Source: Oscillospiraceae bacterium
GTDB taxonomy: Bacteria; Bacillota; Clostridia; Oscillospirales; SIG627
Direction: 5' to 3'
Assembly: GCA_015063605.1 (NCBI GenBank)
Contig: SVTV01000009.1
Span: forward strand, 20,081-84,080
DNA: 64,000 bases
Notes under the pieces: model-generated
Databases searched by the model: none
What the model was told of the DNA's origin: nothing
Seen by the model: only the letters and a program-made list of their open reading frames with translations
Program-made: the position numbers and the translations under genes
Shown: piece by piece, positions 35,033 to 43,902 of the stretch
How positions within the stretch are numbered: the first letter of the stretch is position 1
Layout of the letters: each line of letters starts with the position of its first letter

Positions 35033-35045
35033 GGAGGACACATAA

Positions 35046-35978
35046 ATGAAAAAGTTTAAAGAAATGAACTTCGATTTTATAGGAAAGAGCAAGATATTCT
35101 TTATTATATCCGCTGTTGTTTTCCTTGTAGGTATAGTCTCTCTCGTAGTATTCGGACTCAATCTTGATGCTGACTTTATCGGCGGCACAAGCTTTACGAT
35201 GGATCTCGGTAAGCCCGTGGATTCCGCTGTGATCTCCGAAGTAAGAGCACTTGTTACGGAGTCCATAGGTGTAACTCCTTCTTCCGTTCAGACTGCAGGC
35301 TCCAACGGAACTACTGTTCTTATCAAGACTCCCGAAGTCGATACAGAGAACAGAGACAAGCTCGTTAATGATATAGTCGCTAAGTATGAGCTCGGCGAAA
35401 ATTACACCGATTATCAGGTTTCCAACGTAGGCGCATCCATGACAAAGGATATAACAAAGTCCTTGTTTATGGCTACAATAATCGCCGTTATTCTCATGCT
35501 TGTGTATATCACATTCAGATTCGATCTCAGATCCGGTGCTGCTGCGGTAGTATGTCTTATACATGACCTTTTTGTAATGCTTACGGTTTATTCACTGTTC
35601 AATATATCCGTTGATTCCAACCTTATAGCCGCATTCCTTACGATACTCGGTTACTCAATAAACGGTACTATCATCGTATTCGACAGAATCAGAGAAAACA
35701 AGGGCAAGTATGCTTCCAAGCCTTTCAAGGAAATCGCCAATATGAGTATAAATCAGACCTTCAGACGTTCCGTAAATACAATGGTAACGACATTGCTTAC
35801 GATCGTTATGATCTATATTCTCGGCGTTGAATCCATCAAGAACTTTGCGTTCCCGCTTATTATCGGTATCCTCGCAGGCTTCTATTCCAGCACATGCCTT
35901 GCAAGTGCTGTATGGTCGATGCTTTACAAGGATAAGAATGCAGCTCCCGCTCAGGAAGCAGTTGAGTCCGCTCAGTAA
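35046..35978 (+). CDS. secF: Protein translocase subunit SecF (Asp-to-Gly in the relay motif)
   Basis: This is a 310-aa partner of SecD with six TMs. N-terminal LDADFIGGTSFTMDLGKP and the conserved FDRIRENKG are present. In the TM motif usually read as GYSxND-T-x-VFDRIREN, this protein has GYSINGTIIVFDRIREN. The Asp that lines the proton path in SecF is therefore Gly, while SecD keeps its own Asp. Start and length are typical. GGAGG precedes the ATG. Confidence 0.94.
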   Translation: MKKFKEMNFDFIGKSKIFFIISAVVFLVGIVSLVVFGLNLDADFIGGTSFTMDLGKPVDSAVISEVRALVTESIGVTPSSVQTAGSNGTTVLIKTPEVDTENRDKLVNDIVAKYELGENYTDYQVSNVGASMTKDITKSLFMATIIAVILMLVYITFRFDLRSGAAAVVCLIHDLFVMLTVYSLFNISVDSNLIAAFLTILGYSINGTIIVFDRIRENKGKYASKPFKEIANMSINQTFRRSVNTMVTTLLTIVMIYILGVESIKNFAFPLIIGILAGFYSSTCLASAVWSMLYKDKNAAPAQEAVESAQ

Positions 35979-36000
35979 TTAAATATTATTGATGTAAGTA

Positions 36001-36032
36001 AAAGACAGGGGACTTTCCGTTCTCTGTCTTTT
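36001..36032 (+). terminator. Terminator after secDF
   Basis: AAAGACAG and CTGTCTTT form a stem with an internal GG/CC mismatch loop, followed by TTTT. It lies 22 bp after the secF stop. Confidence 0.7.
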
Positions 36033-36052
36033 ATGGAATTAAAAAAATAATA

Positions 36053-36412
36053 ATGTGCGATATGAAACATAAGCATGAAATATTATTGAGATTTGCAGAA
36101 ACTGCTGAACACGGTGAAGAAATTGCAAAAATATTAACTTCATTGGAATATGAAGAAGCTTCCGATCATTTCTATGACCTTTTCAGTTGGATCGAAGACT
36201 TAAATACTCCGGGTGCAATGCAGGTGTTTGAATATTTGAAAAAAGCTCCCGCAGAGCTTTTGTATCCGGAATTCAAAACAGCAGCGGAAGCCTCTTTGAA
36301 AATGCAATCAAGGTCATTATTTTTGAATCTTTGCGAACTTCTGAGTTGTAATTCGGGTTTATACAGAATTTTGAAATCAAATGATCCGAAACTATGTAAA
36401 TTATTTTTCTGA
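36053..36412 (+). CDS. Small DUF5071-like protein
   Basis: This 119-aa soluble, mostly helical protein contains HFYDLFSWIEDLNTPGAMQV, a pattern close to my memory of the DUF5071 repeat (W-x-x-D-x-N-x-P-x-A). It is shorter than most relatives. No strong ribosome binding site is seen before the ATG at 36053; an in-frame ATG at 36062 is an alternative. It lies alone between two terminators. Function unknown. Confidence 0.5.
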   Translation: MCDMKHKHEILLRFAETAEHGEEIAKILTSLEYEEASDHFYDLFSWIEDLNTPGAMQVFEYLKKAPAELLYPEFKTAAEASLKMQSRSLFLNLCELLSCNSGLYRILKSNDPKLCKLFF

Positions 36413-36420
36413 AAGTAAAT

Positions 36421-36471
36421 GAACATCCGTGTCGCCGTTATGGTACAGCAAGCCGGATGTTCTTTTCTTTC
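36421..36471 (+). terminator. Terminator between the DUF5071-like gene and the sanA-like gene
   Basis: GAACATCCG and CGGATGTTC form a perfect 9-bp stem with a 24-base loop, followed by TTTTCTTT. Confidence 0.72.
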
Positions 36472-36525
36472 TGTTGAATTGTTAAATCAGCATTTTGCAA
36501 GTGCATAATACATCGTATAGTTTTT

Positions 36526-37236
36526 CTATACTGTAAAATTTTCGTCATTTGTTATATCTCCGCTTTGATCAAGTGAGATCGGATCGCCGAGATATGTGGG
36601 TCTTACATTGAAAAGGCAAGAGAAAAAGTCTTTATCTCTTGCAAGGATTTCTCGCAGCTCTCTGTAGGATTGGCCGAAATATGTCCTGGGATCGGAAGGA
36701 ACGCCGTACGCCTCAATTCCGAGGCTTTCGGCGATATATAAGGCTCTGTACAAATGATATTTCTGAGTTACTATCACGATCCTTTTGCATCCGAAGATCT
36801 CTTTTGCACGGTACAAGCTTTCGTATGTGGAGAATCCGGCATGATCCATGAAAATATCCTCTGAGGGCACACCTTTTTCAATGGCGAATTTTTTCATTAC
36901 CGTTACTTCGTCATATTCCTCGCGTCCATGGTCACCGCTCATAAGTATTTTCGGTGCGGCGTTACTTTTGAATAAAGATATTCCTTCAAGCAGACGGTCT
37001 TCCAGCATATGGCTTGGTGTATTATCTTCTCTGACTCCGGCACCCAGAATAAGTATACAGTCAAGATCGGAATCGGGAAGTTTTTGAGGCGAAACGATCC
37101 GGTCTTTCGATTGAGTTATAATATATCCGTTAAGAAGGAGTGCACCCGATAAGCAGACGGCAATTAACACGGAAAGAATAATAAGTATTATCATGATATT
37201 TTTTCGTATATTTTTACTTGACAAATGATTTTTCAA
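36526..37236 (-). CDS. SanA/YdcF-like DUF218 membrane protein
   Basis: This is a 236-aa protein with one N-terminal TM (NIMIILIILSVLIAVCLSGALLL) and a DUF218 domain: LDCILILGAGVREDNTPSHM, MLEDRLLEGISLF, MSGDHGREEYDE, VTQKYHLYRALYIAESLG. These are the SanA-type motifs associated with envelope permeability in Enterobacteria; the biochemical role is unknown. The start is a TTG at 37236 with GAGGTG five bases upstream. It is divergent from pyrH. Confidence 0.8.
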   Translation of the reverse strand: MKNHLSSKNIRKNIMIILIILSVLIAVCLSGALLLNGYIITQSKDRIVSPQKLPDSDLDCILILGAGVREDNTPSHMLEDRLLEGISLFKSNAAPKILMSGDHGREEYDEVTVMKKFAIEKGVPSEDIFMDHAGFSTYESLYRAKEIFGCKRIVIVTQKYHLYRALYIAESLGIEAYGVPSDPRTYFGQSYRELREILARDKDFFSCLFNVRPTYLGDPISLDQSGDITNDENFTV

Positions 37237-37406
37237 AACAACACCTCATAAGATTTATATACAATATGATACATCAAAAATGAGTTTAAATCAATATGCA
37301 AAGTTTCATTTTAATATAAAATTAAGAATAACGTAAGATTTCTGTCATATGCGGGAGAAAACATAAACTTTTTTGTTATTATTCAGTAAAAAATTCGTTT
37401 CACCTA

Positions 37407-37435
37407 TTTACAAATCGGAAAGAAAAGGGTAAAAT
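37407..37435 (+). promoter_or_regulatory. Sigma-A promoter of the pyrH-polC cluster
   Basis: TTTACA (37407-37412), 17-base spacer, TAAAAT (37430-37435). It gives a leader of about 55 bases before pyrH. Confidence 0.75.
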
Positions 37436-37495
37436 ATATAGTGGCGGCAGAATAGCCGTTTTTCAAAAAATCTATATAACACGGAGAATGTTTAT

Positions 37496-38254
37496 ATGAA
37501 TACTGCAGATGCAAATAACAGTTCTTGTAAAAAGTACAATCGAATTTTGATAAAGCTGTCCGGCGAAGCGTTGGCTTCTTCTCCCGACGGTAAGACAAAG
37601 GGTGATTCCGTATTGAATTACTCAACCTTGCGGATAATCTGCGAAAAGATAAAAGAAGTACACGATATGGGAACGGATATCGCTGTTGTTGTAGGCGGCG
37701 GAAATATTTGGAGAGGCGCTCAGGGTGTTGATTTTGACAGAGTGCGTTCCGATCATATGGGCATGCTTGCTACTACCATCAATTCACTTGCTTTGCAAGA
37801 TACATTGGAGCATATGGGTGTTGACACACGTGTTATGACTGCTGTTGAAATGAAGCAGTTTGCCGAGCCTTATATAAGAAATATGGCTATGTCTCATCTT
37901 AACAAAAAGAGAGTCATCATTTTCGGATGCGGAATAGGAAGCCCCTATTTCTCAACAGATACAACGGCTGTTCTCAGAGCTAAGGAAATTAATGCCGACA
38001 TCGTTCTTTTTGCGAAGAACGGAACAGACGGAATATATGATTCCGATCCCAATGCGGAAAATTCCCATGCTAAGTTTTTGCATCATCCCGATTATGATTA
38101 CATATTGTCCAATAAGCTTGGTGTTATAGACGGAACCGCAGCTGCATTCGGTCAGAAGAATAAGATCAAGTGCTGTGTATTCAACCTTAACGATCCGGAA
38201 AATATAGTGAGAATAGTAAAAGGCGAGGACATCGGTTCCATAGTTGAAGAATGA
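37496..38254 (+). CDS. pyrH: UMP kinase
   Basis: This phosphorylates UMP to UDP; it is an allosteric hexamer of the amino-acid-kinase fold. Motifs are ILIKLSGEAL, VVVGGGNIWRG, SDHMGMLATTINSLALQDTLE and FAKNGTDGIYDSDP. The length of 252 aa is typical, with about 10 extra N-terminal residues. It is first in a cluster with frr, the usual bacterial pair. Confidence 0.96.
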   Translation: MNTADANNSSCKKYNRILIKLSGEALASSPDGKTKGDSVLNYSTLRIICEKIKEVHDMGTDIAVVVGGGNIWRGAQGVDFDRVRSDHMGMLATTINSLALQDTLEHMGVDTRVMTAVEMKQFAEPYIRNMAMSHLNKKRVIIFGCGIGSPYFSTDTTAVLRAKEINADIVLFAKNGTDGIYDSDPNAENSHAKFLHHPDYDYILSNKLGVIDGTAAAFGQKNKIKCCVFNLNDPENIVRIVKGEDIGSIVEE

Positions 38255-38368
38255 GATCGTAACGATCGTATCAATTTCTTTAAGAAAAATTTTGTCATAA
38301 AGATCCGTGCAAAAAGACGGCAGAAAATATAATAAAATATAATTATAAAGTATAAGAGAGGTATTAAA

Positions 38369-38923
38369 ATGAAGTTAGACACAAAGCCCTACGAAGAAAA
38401 AATGCAGAAGACAGTAAACACATACGAAAAAGAGTTTTCCACAATACGTGCGGGAAGAGCAAACCCCGCGGTTCTTAACAAGATAAATGTTGACTATTAC
38501 GGAACTCCCACTCCCATAAATTCTCTTGCAGAAGTTAAGGTTCCCGAACCCAGAATGATAACAATACAGCCTTGGGACGCAAAGGTGCTTAAGGATATCG
38601 AGAAAGCCATCCTTGCATCCGATGTTGGAATCACACCCGTTAACGACGGTAAGATCATCAGACTTGCATTCCCTCAGCCCACAGAGGAAAGAAGAAAAGA
38701 GCTTACAAAGCAGATCACAAAAATGGGTGAAGAAGGCAAAGTAGCTATAAGAAATATCCGCAGAGAAGCAACCGATAAGATCAAGGATATGAAGAAGAAG
38801 AGCGAAATGACCGAGGATGAACAGAAGCAGAGCGAAAAGCTCATTCAGGACGTTACCGATAAGTTCACCAAGATGATGGACGGAGTTGTAGCCGCAAAGA
38901 ACAAGGAAATAATGACTGTATAA
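38369..38923 (+). CDS. frr: Ribosome recycling factor
   Basis: This 184-aa two-domain protein splits post-termination ribosomes with EF-G. It has the diagnostic TIRAGRANPAVLNKINVDYY, the central PTPINSLAEV and IRNIRREATDKIKDMKKK of the long-helix domain. The 114 bp separating it from pyrH hold no obvious terminator. GAGAGG precedes the ATG. Confidence 0.96.
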   Translation: MKLDTKPYEEKMQKTVNTYEKEFSTIRAGRANPAVLNKINVDYYGTPTPINSLAEVKVPEPRMITIQPWDAKVLKDIEKAILASDVGITPVNDGKIIRLAFPQPTEERRKELTKQITKMGEEGKVAIRNIRREATDKIKDMKKKSEMTEDEQKQSEKLIQDVTDKFTKMMDGVVAAKNKEIMTV

Positions 38924-38962
38924 GTGATATAAGTTAATTAACGATCGAAAGGAAATAAAGCA

Positions 38963-39664
38963 ATGAATCTCCCTCGACATATCGGGATAATAATGGATGG
39001 AAACGGCAGATGGGCGAAAAAAAGAGGTCTGCCGAGAAGTGCCGGTCATATAATGGGAAGTAAGACCTTCAGAAAGATCACGGAGTATCTGTATGATCTT
39101 GGTATCAAGGTGTCGACATTCTACGCCTTCTCAACCGAAAACTGGGAAAGACCCGATGAAGAGGTAAATTCATTGCTTAAGCTTTTCGGCGAATATATTA
39201 CTATATATTACAATGACAGCGAAATGAAGCACAAGTATTCTTCCGTACGTATTTTAGGAGATAAGTCCAAGTTTCCGGAAGAACTCAGAGATCGCTTTTT
39301 GGAGCTCGAGAATAATACCGCAGCCAATGCAAGCGAATATCAATTGAATATCGCTTGTAATTACGGAAGCCGTGATGAGCTCTGCCGTGCCTTTGAGTTG
39401 CTTCGTGATAAGGACGGTCCTATCACATCGGAGGATATAAGCAACGCTTTGTACACCCATGATCAGCCGGATGTGGATCTTATTATACGTACCGGCGGAG
39501 AAAAAAGGTTGTCCAATTTCCTTCTTTGGCAGGCGGCTTATGCGGAGCTGTATTTTACCGATAAGCTGTGGCCCGATATCACTGAAAAGGATATCGACGA
39601 GGCTTTGGAGTTCTATTCAAGCAGAGAACGACGTTTCGGAAAAATAGACAAGGACAATAAATGA
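38963..39664 (+). CDS. uppS: Isoprenyl transferase (undecaprenyl diphosphate synthase)
   Basis: This 233-aa cis-prenyltransferase makes the lipid carrier for peptidoglycan. It has IIMDGNGRWAKKRGLPRSAGH with the catalytic Asp, STENWERP, and the late DLIIRTGGEKRLSNFLLWQ, with SEMS-type residues replaced in part. GAAAGGA precedes the ATG. It lies directly upstream of cdsA. Confidence 0.95.
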   Translation: MNLPRHIGIIMDGNGRWAKKRGLPRSAGHIMGSKTFRKITEYLYDLGIKVSTFYAFSTENWERPDEEVNSLLKLFGEYITIYYNDSEMKHKYSSVRILGDKSKFPEELRDRFLELENNTAANASEYQLNIACNYGSRDELCRAFELLRDKDGPITSEDISNALYTHDQPDVDLIIRTGGEKRLSNFLLWQAAYAELYFTDKLWPDITEKDIDEALEFYSSRERRFGKIDKDNK

Positions 39665-39688
39665 CTATTTAACATCAGAGGAAATCAA

Positions 39689-40504
39689 ATGAGACAACGA
39701 CTTCTAACAGCCATTATCGGAATTCCGATTACTCTTGTTATAATTTTTTTCTCTCATACATATGTTTGGGAGACAGCAGGCTTGATATTAACGGTGATAG
39801 GAATTTATGAGGCCTTGGCTTGCATCGGACTGAAGAAAGATCCTTATATCTCGGCTTTGTCCTATATTTACGGTGCTGTTACCATCATTCTTTCGTTCTG
39901 TTCTTACAGATTCGTGTACCATGCTACAAGCATATATGTCGTATTGCTTTTGGCGGCTTGCGTACTGTATAAAAATAAAATATCCTTTAACAGCATTGCG
40001 GCGATCGGTCTTGTAACCGCATATACCGTAAACGGTATATTTTCGCTCATTGCTCTCAGAAGGATAGACGGAGTTGGAATATATATGATATTCCTCGCGT
40101 TTATAGGAGCTTGGGTTACCGACGGCTTTGCTTTTATCGTAGGTAAGGCTTGCGGAAAGCATAAGCTTATACCTGAAATAAGTCCCAAAAAAACGGTTGA
40201 AGGCGCAATAGGCGGGGTTTTGTTCTGCGCTTTGGGATACGCGTTATTTGGTTTTATCGCTTCGTATTTTTTCGACCGACAGGTGAATTTTTTAGTGTTG
40301 ATAATTGCGGGAATAGTCATAAGTGTATTCAGCATGCTCGGAGACCTTATACTTTCGGCGCTTAAAAGAACATACGGTTTAAAGGATTTCGGAAATCTGT
40401 TGCCCGGTCACGGAGGTGTCCTTGACAGATTTGACAGCATATTTGCAATATCTCCCGTGTTGCTTATGATCTCCGGATTGGATATTTTTTATTTGATAAA
40501 GTGA
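39689..40504 (+). CDS. cdsA: Phosphatidate cytidylyltransferase
   Basis: This 271-aa membrane enzyme makes CDP-diacylglycerol. It has about eight hydrophobic segments and the signature GDLILSALKRTYGLKDFGNL, with LLPGHGGVLDRFDSI following. It lies between uppS and dxr, as in many Firmicutes. Confidence 0.95.
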   Translation: MRQRLLTAIIGIPITLVIIFFSHTYVWETAGLILTVIGIYEALACIGLKKDPYISALSYIYGAVTIILSFCSYRFVYHATSIYVVLLLAACVLYKNKISFNSIAAIGLVTAYTVNGIFSLIALRRIDGVGIYMIFLAFIGAWVTDGFAFIVGKACGKHKLIPEISPKKTVEGAIGGVLFCALGYALFGFIASYFFDRQVNFLVLIIAGIVISVFSMLGDLILSALKRTYGLKDFGNLLPGHGGVLDRFDSIFAISPVLLMISGLDIFYLIK

Positions 40505-40517
40505 TTTTTAAAATAAT

Positions 40518-41702
40518 ATGAGTAATAAATTTGAAGATATCAGCTTGTCTGTTCTCGGATCAACAGGATCTATCGGCAAGCAAACTATAGATGTAGCCGA
40601 GAATCTCGGTATTAAGATCACCGCTTTATGTGCAAACAGCAATATCGAACTGCTTGAAGAACAGGTGAGAAAGTTTAACCCTCGTTTTTGCGCTGTATAT
40701 AACGATAAGGCTGCAAAAGATCTTAAAGTACGTGTTTCGGATACAAGCACAAAGGTGCTGACCGGACTCGACGGCATACTTGAATTATGTTATGAAGATA
40801 AAAGCAATATATTACTGAATTCACTTTCCGGAAGCGTCGGTGTAAAGCCGACGCTTTGCGCAATTGAAAGCGGAAAAAATATTGCTATGGCTAATAAGGA
40901 GCCGATTGTAGCGGCGGGAAAGATAATTCTGAAAGCCGCGAAAGATAAAAATGTTTCCTTGATACCCGTTGACAGCGAGCATTCCGCAATTTTTCAGTGT
41001 ATTTCAGGGAATTTTAATTCGGATAGATTTGTCAGACGCTTGATACTTACTGCATCGGGTGGACCCTTCTACGGAAAAAAGAGACATGAGCTTGTTGACA
41101 TCACTCCCGAAGAGGCAATAAAGCATCCTACTTGGAATATGGGGAAGAAGATATCCGTCGATTCCGCAACGCTTATGAATAAGGCTTTGGAGCTTATAGA
41201 GGCTGTAAGGCTTTTCAATGTGCCACAGGAGAATGTTGACATAACGGTGCATCGTCAATCCATAGTACATTCCATGGTCGAGTTTTGCGACAATAGTGTA
41301 CTTGCTCAGATGGGATATCCTAATATGCGTCATTGTATCCACTTTGCCTTGACTTACCCCGATAGGGCGGATGATAAAGGGTTGTGCAAACCCCTTGATT
41401 TCAAGGAAGCATTCAAGCTTACTTTCGATCCCGTTGATGAGGAAACATTTTCACTTATTGGTTTGGCAAGAAAGGCTGTTTCAAAGGATAACGGCGGATG
41501 TGCTGTCATGAATGCCGCTAATGAAGAGGCTGTAGCTTTATTCCTCGATAAAAAGATTGGATTTACGGATATTTTTGACTTTGTTGAGGAAACATATGAA
41601 ATGTCAGGCGATGTCGATATAACTTCTGTTGACGAGCTTGACGAAATTGAAGATTCGGCAAGACGATTCGTTCGTAAGCTTGCCGCATCCAAAAAGAATT
41701 GA
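40518..41702 (+). CDS. dxr: 1-deoxy-D-xylulose 5-phosphate reductoisomerase
   Basis: This 394-aa enzyme of the MEP isoprenoid pathway converts DXP to MEP with NADPH. It has the NADPH motif LGSTGSIGKQTIDVAE, ANKEPIVAAGK, the metal/substrate segments VDSEHSAIFQC and TASGGPFYGKK, and ATLMNKALELIEA. It starts 13 bp after cdsA. Confidence 0.96.
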   Translation: MSNKFEDISLSVLGSTGSIGKQTIDVAENLGIKITALCANSNIELLEEQVRKFNPRFCAVYNDKAAKDLKVRVSDTSTKVLTGLDGILELCYEDKSNILLNSLSGSVGVKPTLCAIESGKNIAMANKEPIVAAGKIILKAAKDKNVSLIPVDSEHSAIFQCISGNFNSDRFVRRLILTASGGPFYGKKRHELVDITPEEAIKHPTWNMGKKISVDSATLMNKALELIEAVRLFNVPQENVDITVHRQSIVHSMVEFCDNSVLAQMGYPNMRHCIHFALTYPDRADDKGLCKPLDFKEAFKLTFDPVDEETFSLIGLARKAVSKDNGGCAVMNAANEEAVALFLDKKIGFTDIFDFVEETYEMSGDVDITSVDELDEIEDSARRFVRKLAASKKN

Positions 41703-41729
41703 TTAATTGTAAAAATTGGAGGTTTTCGA

Positions 41730-42764
41730 TTGATGGGCATCGTTATTGCTATTTTGATGTTCGGATTTATGATCTTCATTCATGAATTGGGCCATTTTGT
41801 TACAGCGAAGCTTTGTAAGGTAACCGTGGAAGAGTTTGCCATCGGAATGGGGCCGAAATTATTCGGATACAGATCAAAAAAATCGGGTACTCTTTATTCC
41901 GTGAGATTGCTTCCTCTGGGTGGATTTACAAATATGCTTGGAGAAATGGATGAAACAGATGATTCTGAGCATTCTCTGTACAAGAAGCCTTGTTGGCAGC
42001 GATTTATTATACTTGCATCGGGCTCCGCTATGAATATAATAAGTGCTGTTTTGGCATTGTTTATTCTGAACATGACTGCGGCAGGCTTCTATACCACTAC
42101 TGTCAAAGGCTTTTATGAATCGAATGCAAGCTCCTACAACAGCGGACTTCGGAGCGGAGATGTGATACTGTCGATAAACAATAATAAGGTCAACGTTTAT
42201 ACTGATATAGCTTTTAATATAACACGAGAAGGTACTGAACCGTGTGAAGTAACAGTTCTCAGAGACGGTGAAGAGATCGTATTGAAGGATGTTGTTTTTC
42301 CCACGGAAGAAACCGACGGTATCTTGTACGGCGTCATGGATTTTGCTACCGATGTTGAATATACAAGCCCGGGGCTTGTGTTGAAGCAGTCGGTATTCCA
42401 ATCATTTTCAACTATTAAATTGATGTATCAATCTTTATTGGATGTTATAACAGGAAGATACGGCATGGAAGCTGTTTCGGGACCTATAGGCGTTGTTGGA
42501 GAAATAGGAGAGGTCGCAAAGCAGAATAATTATGCAGCTATGATAAATCTGTTTGTGTTTATAAGTATGAACTTAGGTGTGTGCAATCTTCTTCCTATCC
42601 CCGCTCTCGACGGTGGAAGACTTATCTTTGTTGTTTTGGAAATGATAAGAAGAAAACCTTTAAAGCTCGAATATGAAGCTTATATTCACCTTGCCGGTAT
42701 GGCTATACTTCTTATTTTTATGGGAGTGGTTGCTGTTTTTGATATAATGCGTCTGGTAGGTTAA
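41730..42764 (+). CDS. rseP: Site-2 (RIP) metalloprotease RseP-like
   Basis: This 344-aa membrane zinc protease carries the zinc motif FIHELGHFVTAK near the N-terminus, a PDZ domain (LRSGDVILSINNNKVNVY) in the middle, and NLLPIPALDGGRLIFV in the C-terminal TM. It cleaves membrane regulators or signal peptides. Clustering with dxr and ispG is common in Firmicutes. GGAGG precedes the start. Confidence 0.93.
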   Translation: MMGIVIAILMFGFMIFIHELGHFVTAKLCKVTVEEFAIGMGPKLFGYRSKKSGTLYSVRLLPLGGFTNMLGEMDETDDSEHSLYKKPCWQRFIILASGSAMNIISAVLALFILNMTAAGFYTTTVKGFYESNASSYNSGLRSGDVILSINNNKVNVYTDIAFNITREGTEPCEVTVLRDGEEIVLKDVVFPTEETDGILYGVMDFATDVEYTSPGLVLKQSVFQSFSTIKLMYQSLLDVITGRYGMEAVSGPIGVVGEIGEVAKQNNYAAMINLFVFISMNLGVCNLLPIPALDGGRLIFVVLEMIRRKPLKLEYEAYIHLAGMAILLIFMGVVAVFDIMRLVG

Positions 42765-42826
42765 ATTGCGATTAATCTTATAAAACAATAAGAAATATAA
42801 ACAATCGAAGAAAGGTATGGTCATAT

Positions 42827-43888
42827 ATGAGAAAAAAGACAAGAAAAGTAAGAATAGGCAAGACTTATATAGGCGGAGATTCTCCCATACTTATTCAGTC
42901 GATGACGAATACAAAGACTTCGGATTTTGAAGCTACTCTTGCTCAAATAAAGGCTTTAGAAGCTTCCGGATGTGATATTGTTCGTTTTTCGGTTGCTTCT
43001 CATGAAGATGTCAAAACTATTTATAAGATCAAATGCGAAACCGATATCCCTATTGTTGCCGATATTCATTTTAATTACAGATTAGCTGTTGAAGCTGCCG
43101 AAGCGGGAATTGACAAAATAAGGATCAATCCGGGAAATATAGGTGACGAAGAAAGAGTGGCGGCTGTTTGCAAGGTGTGCAAAGCTAAAAGTATACCTAT
43201 TCGTATAGGAGTAAACTCCGGATCACTTGAAAAAGAGGTTTTGGCAAAGTACGGTGCTCCTACCCCCGAAGCTCTTGCTGAAAGTGCATTTTTCAATGTA
43301 CTGCTTCTTGAAAAGTATGATTTTAATGATATAGTTATATCCGTGAAATCTTCCGATCTTTCATCTATGATAAGTGCCAACAGGATCATTTCATCCAAAA
43401 CGGATATTCCTCTTCACCTCGGAGTAACAGAAGCAGGAACAGAAGAGATGGGCTTGATAAAATCTGCAATAGGTATAGGTTCGCTTTTGTGTGACGGTAT
43501 AGGAGATACGATCAGAGTATCTTTGACAGCTGATGTACGTAAAGAAGTTGAAGCAGCAAAGAATCTTCTTTCAGCATGTGGATTGCGTAACACTGTAAAC
43601 GTCATTTCGTGTCCTACCTGCGGACGCACTCAAGTGGATCTGATCGTTTTGGCAGATTCACTTAACCGTGAAATAAAGAAGAGATTTCCGAACCCAAAAC
43701 GATCCTTGAATGTAGCCGTAATGGGATGCGCGGTAAACGGTCCCGGTGAAGCAAGAGAGGCTGATATAGGGATCGCAGGCGGTGTCGGAGAATTCCTTTT
43801 GTTTAAAAAGGGTGTATCCATGGGGAAGGTTTCCCAGGATAATGCAATACCTGTTTTATTGAGTGAAATAGAAAAAATACTTTATTGA
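42827..43888 (+). CDS. ispG: 4-hydroxy-3-methylbut-2-enyl diphosphate synthase (flavodoxin-type)
   Basis: This 353-aa [4Fe-4S] enzyme acts late in the MEP pathway. It has the TIM-barrel start PILIQSMTNTKTSD, DIVRFSVAS, and the C-terminal cluster motif SCPTCGRT with the partner CAVNGPGEA. With dxr, two MEP steps sit in one cluster. GAAAGG precedes the ATG. It overlaps or abuts the polC start. Confidence 0.96.
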   Translation: MRKKTRKVRIGKTYIGGDSPILIQSMTNTKTSDFEATLAQIKALEASGCDIVRFSVASHEDVKTIYKIKCETDIPIVADIHFNYRLAVEAAEAGIDKIRINPGNIGDEERVAAVCKVCKAKSIPIRIGVNSGSLEKEVLAKYGAPTPEALAESAFFNVLLLEKYDFNDIVISVKSSDLSSMISANRIISSKTDIPLHLGVTEAGTEEMGLIKSAIGIGSLLCDGIGDTIRVSLTADVRKEVEAAKNLLSACGLRNTVNVISCPTCGRTQVDLIVLADSLNREIKKRFPNPKRSLNVAVMGCAVNGPGEAREADIGIAGGVGEFLLFKKGVSMGKVSQDNAIPVLLSEIEKILY

Positions 43889-43902
43889 TTGGCAGTACAT
43901 AT

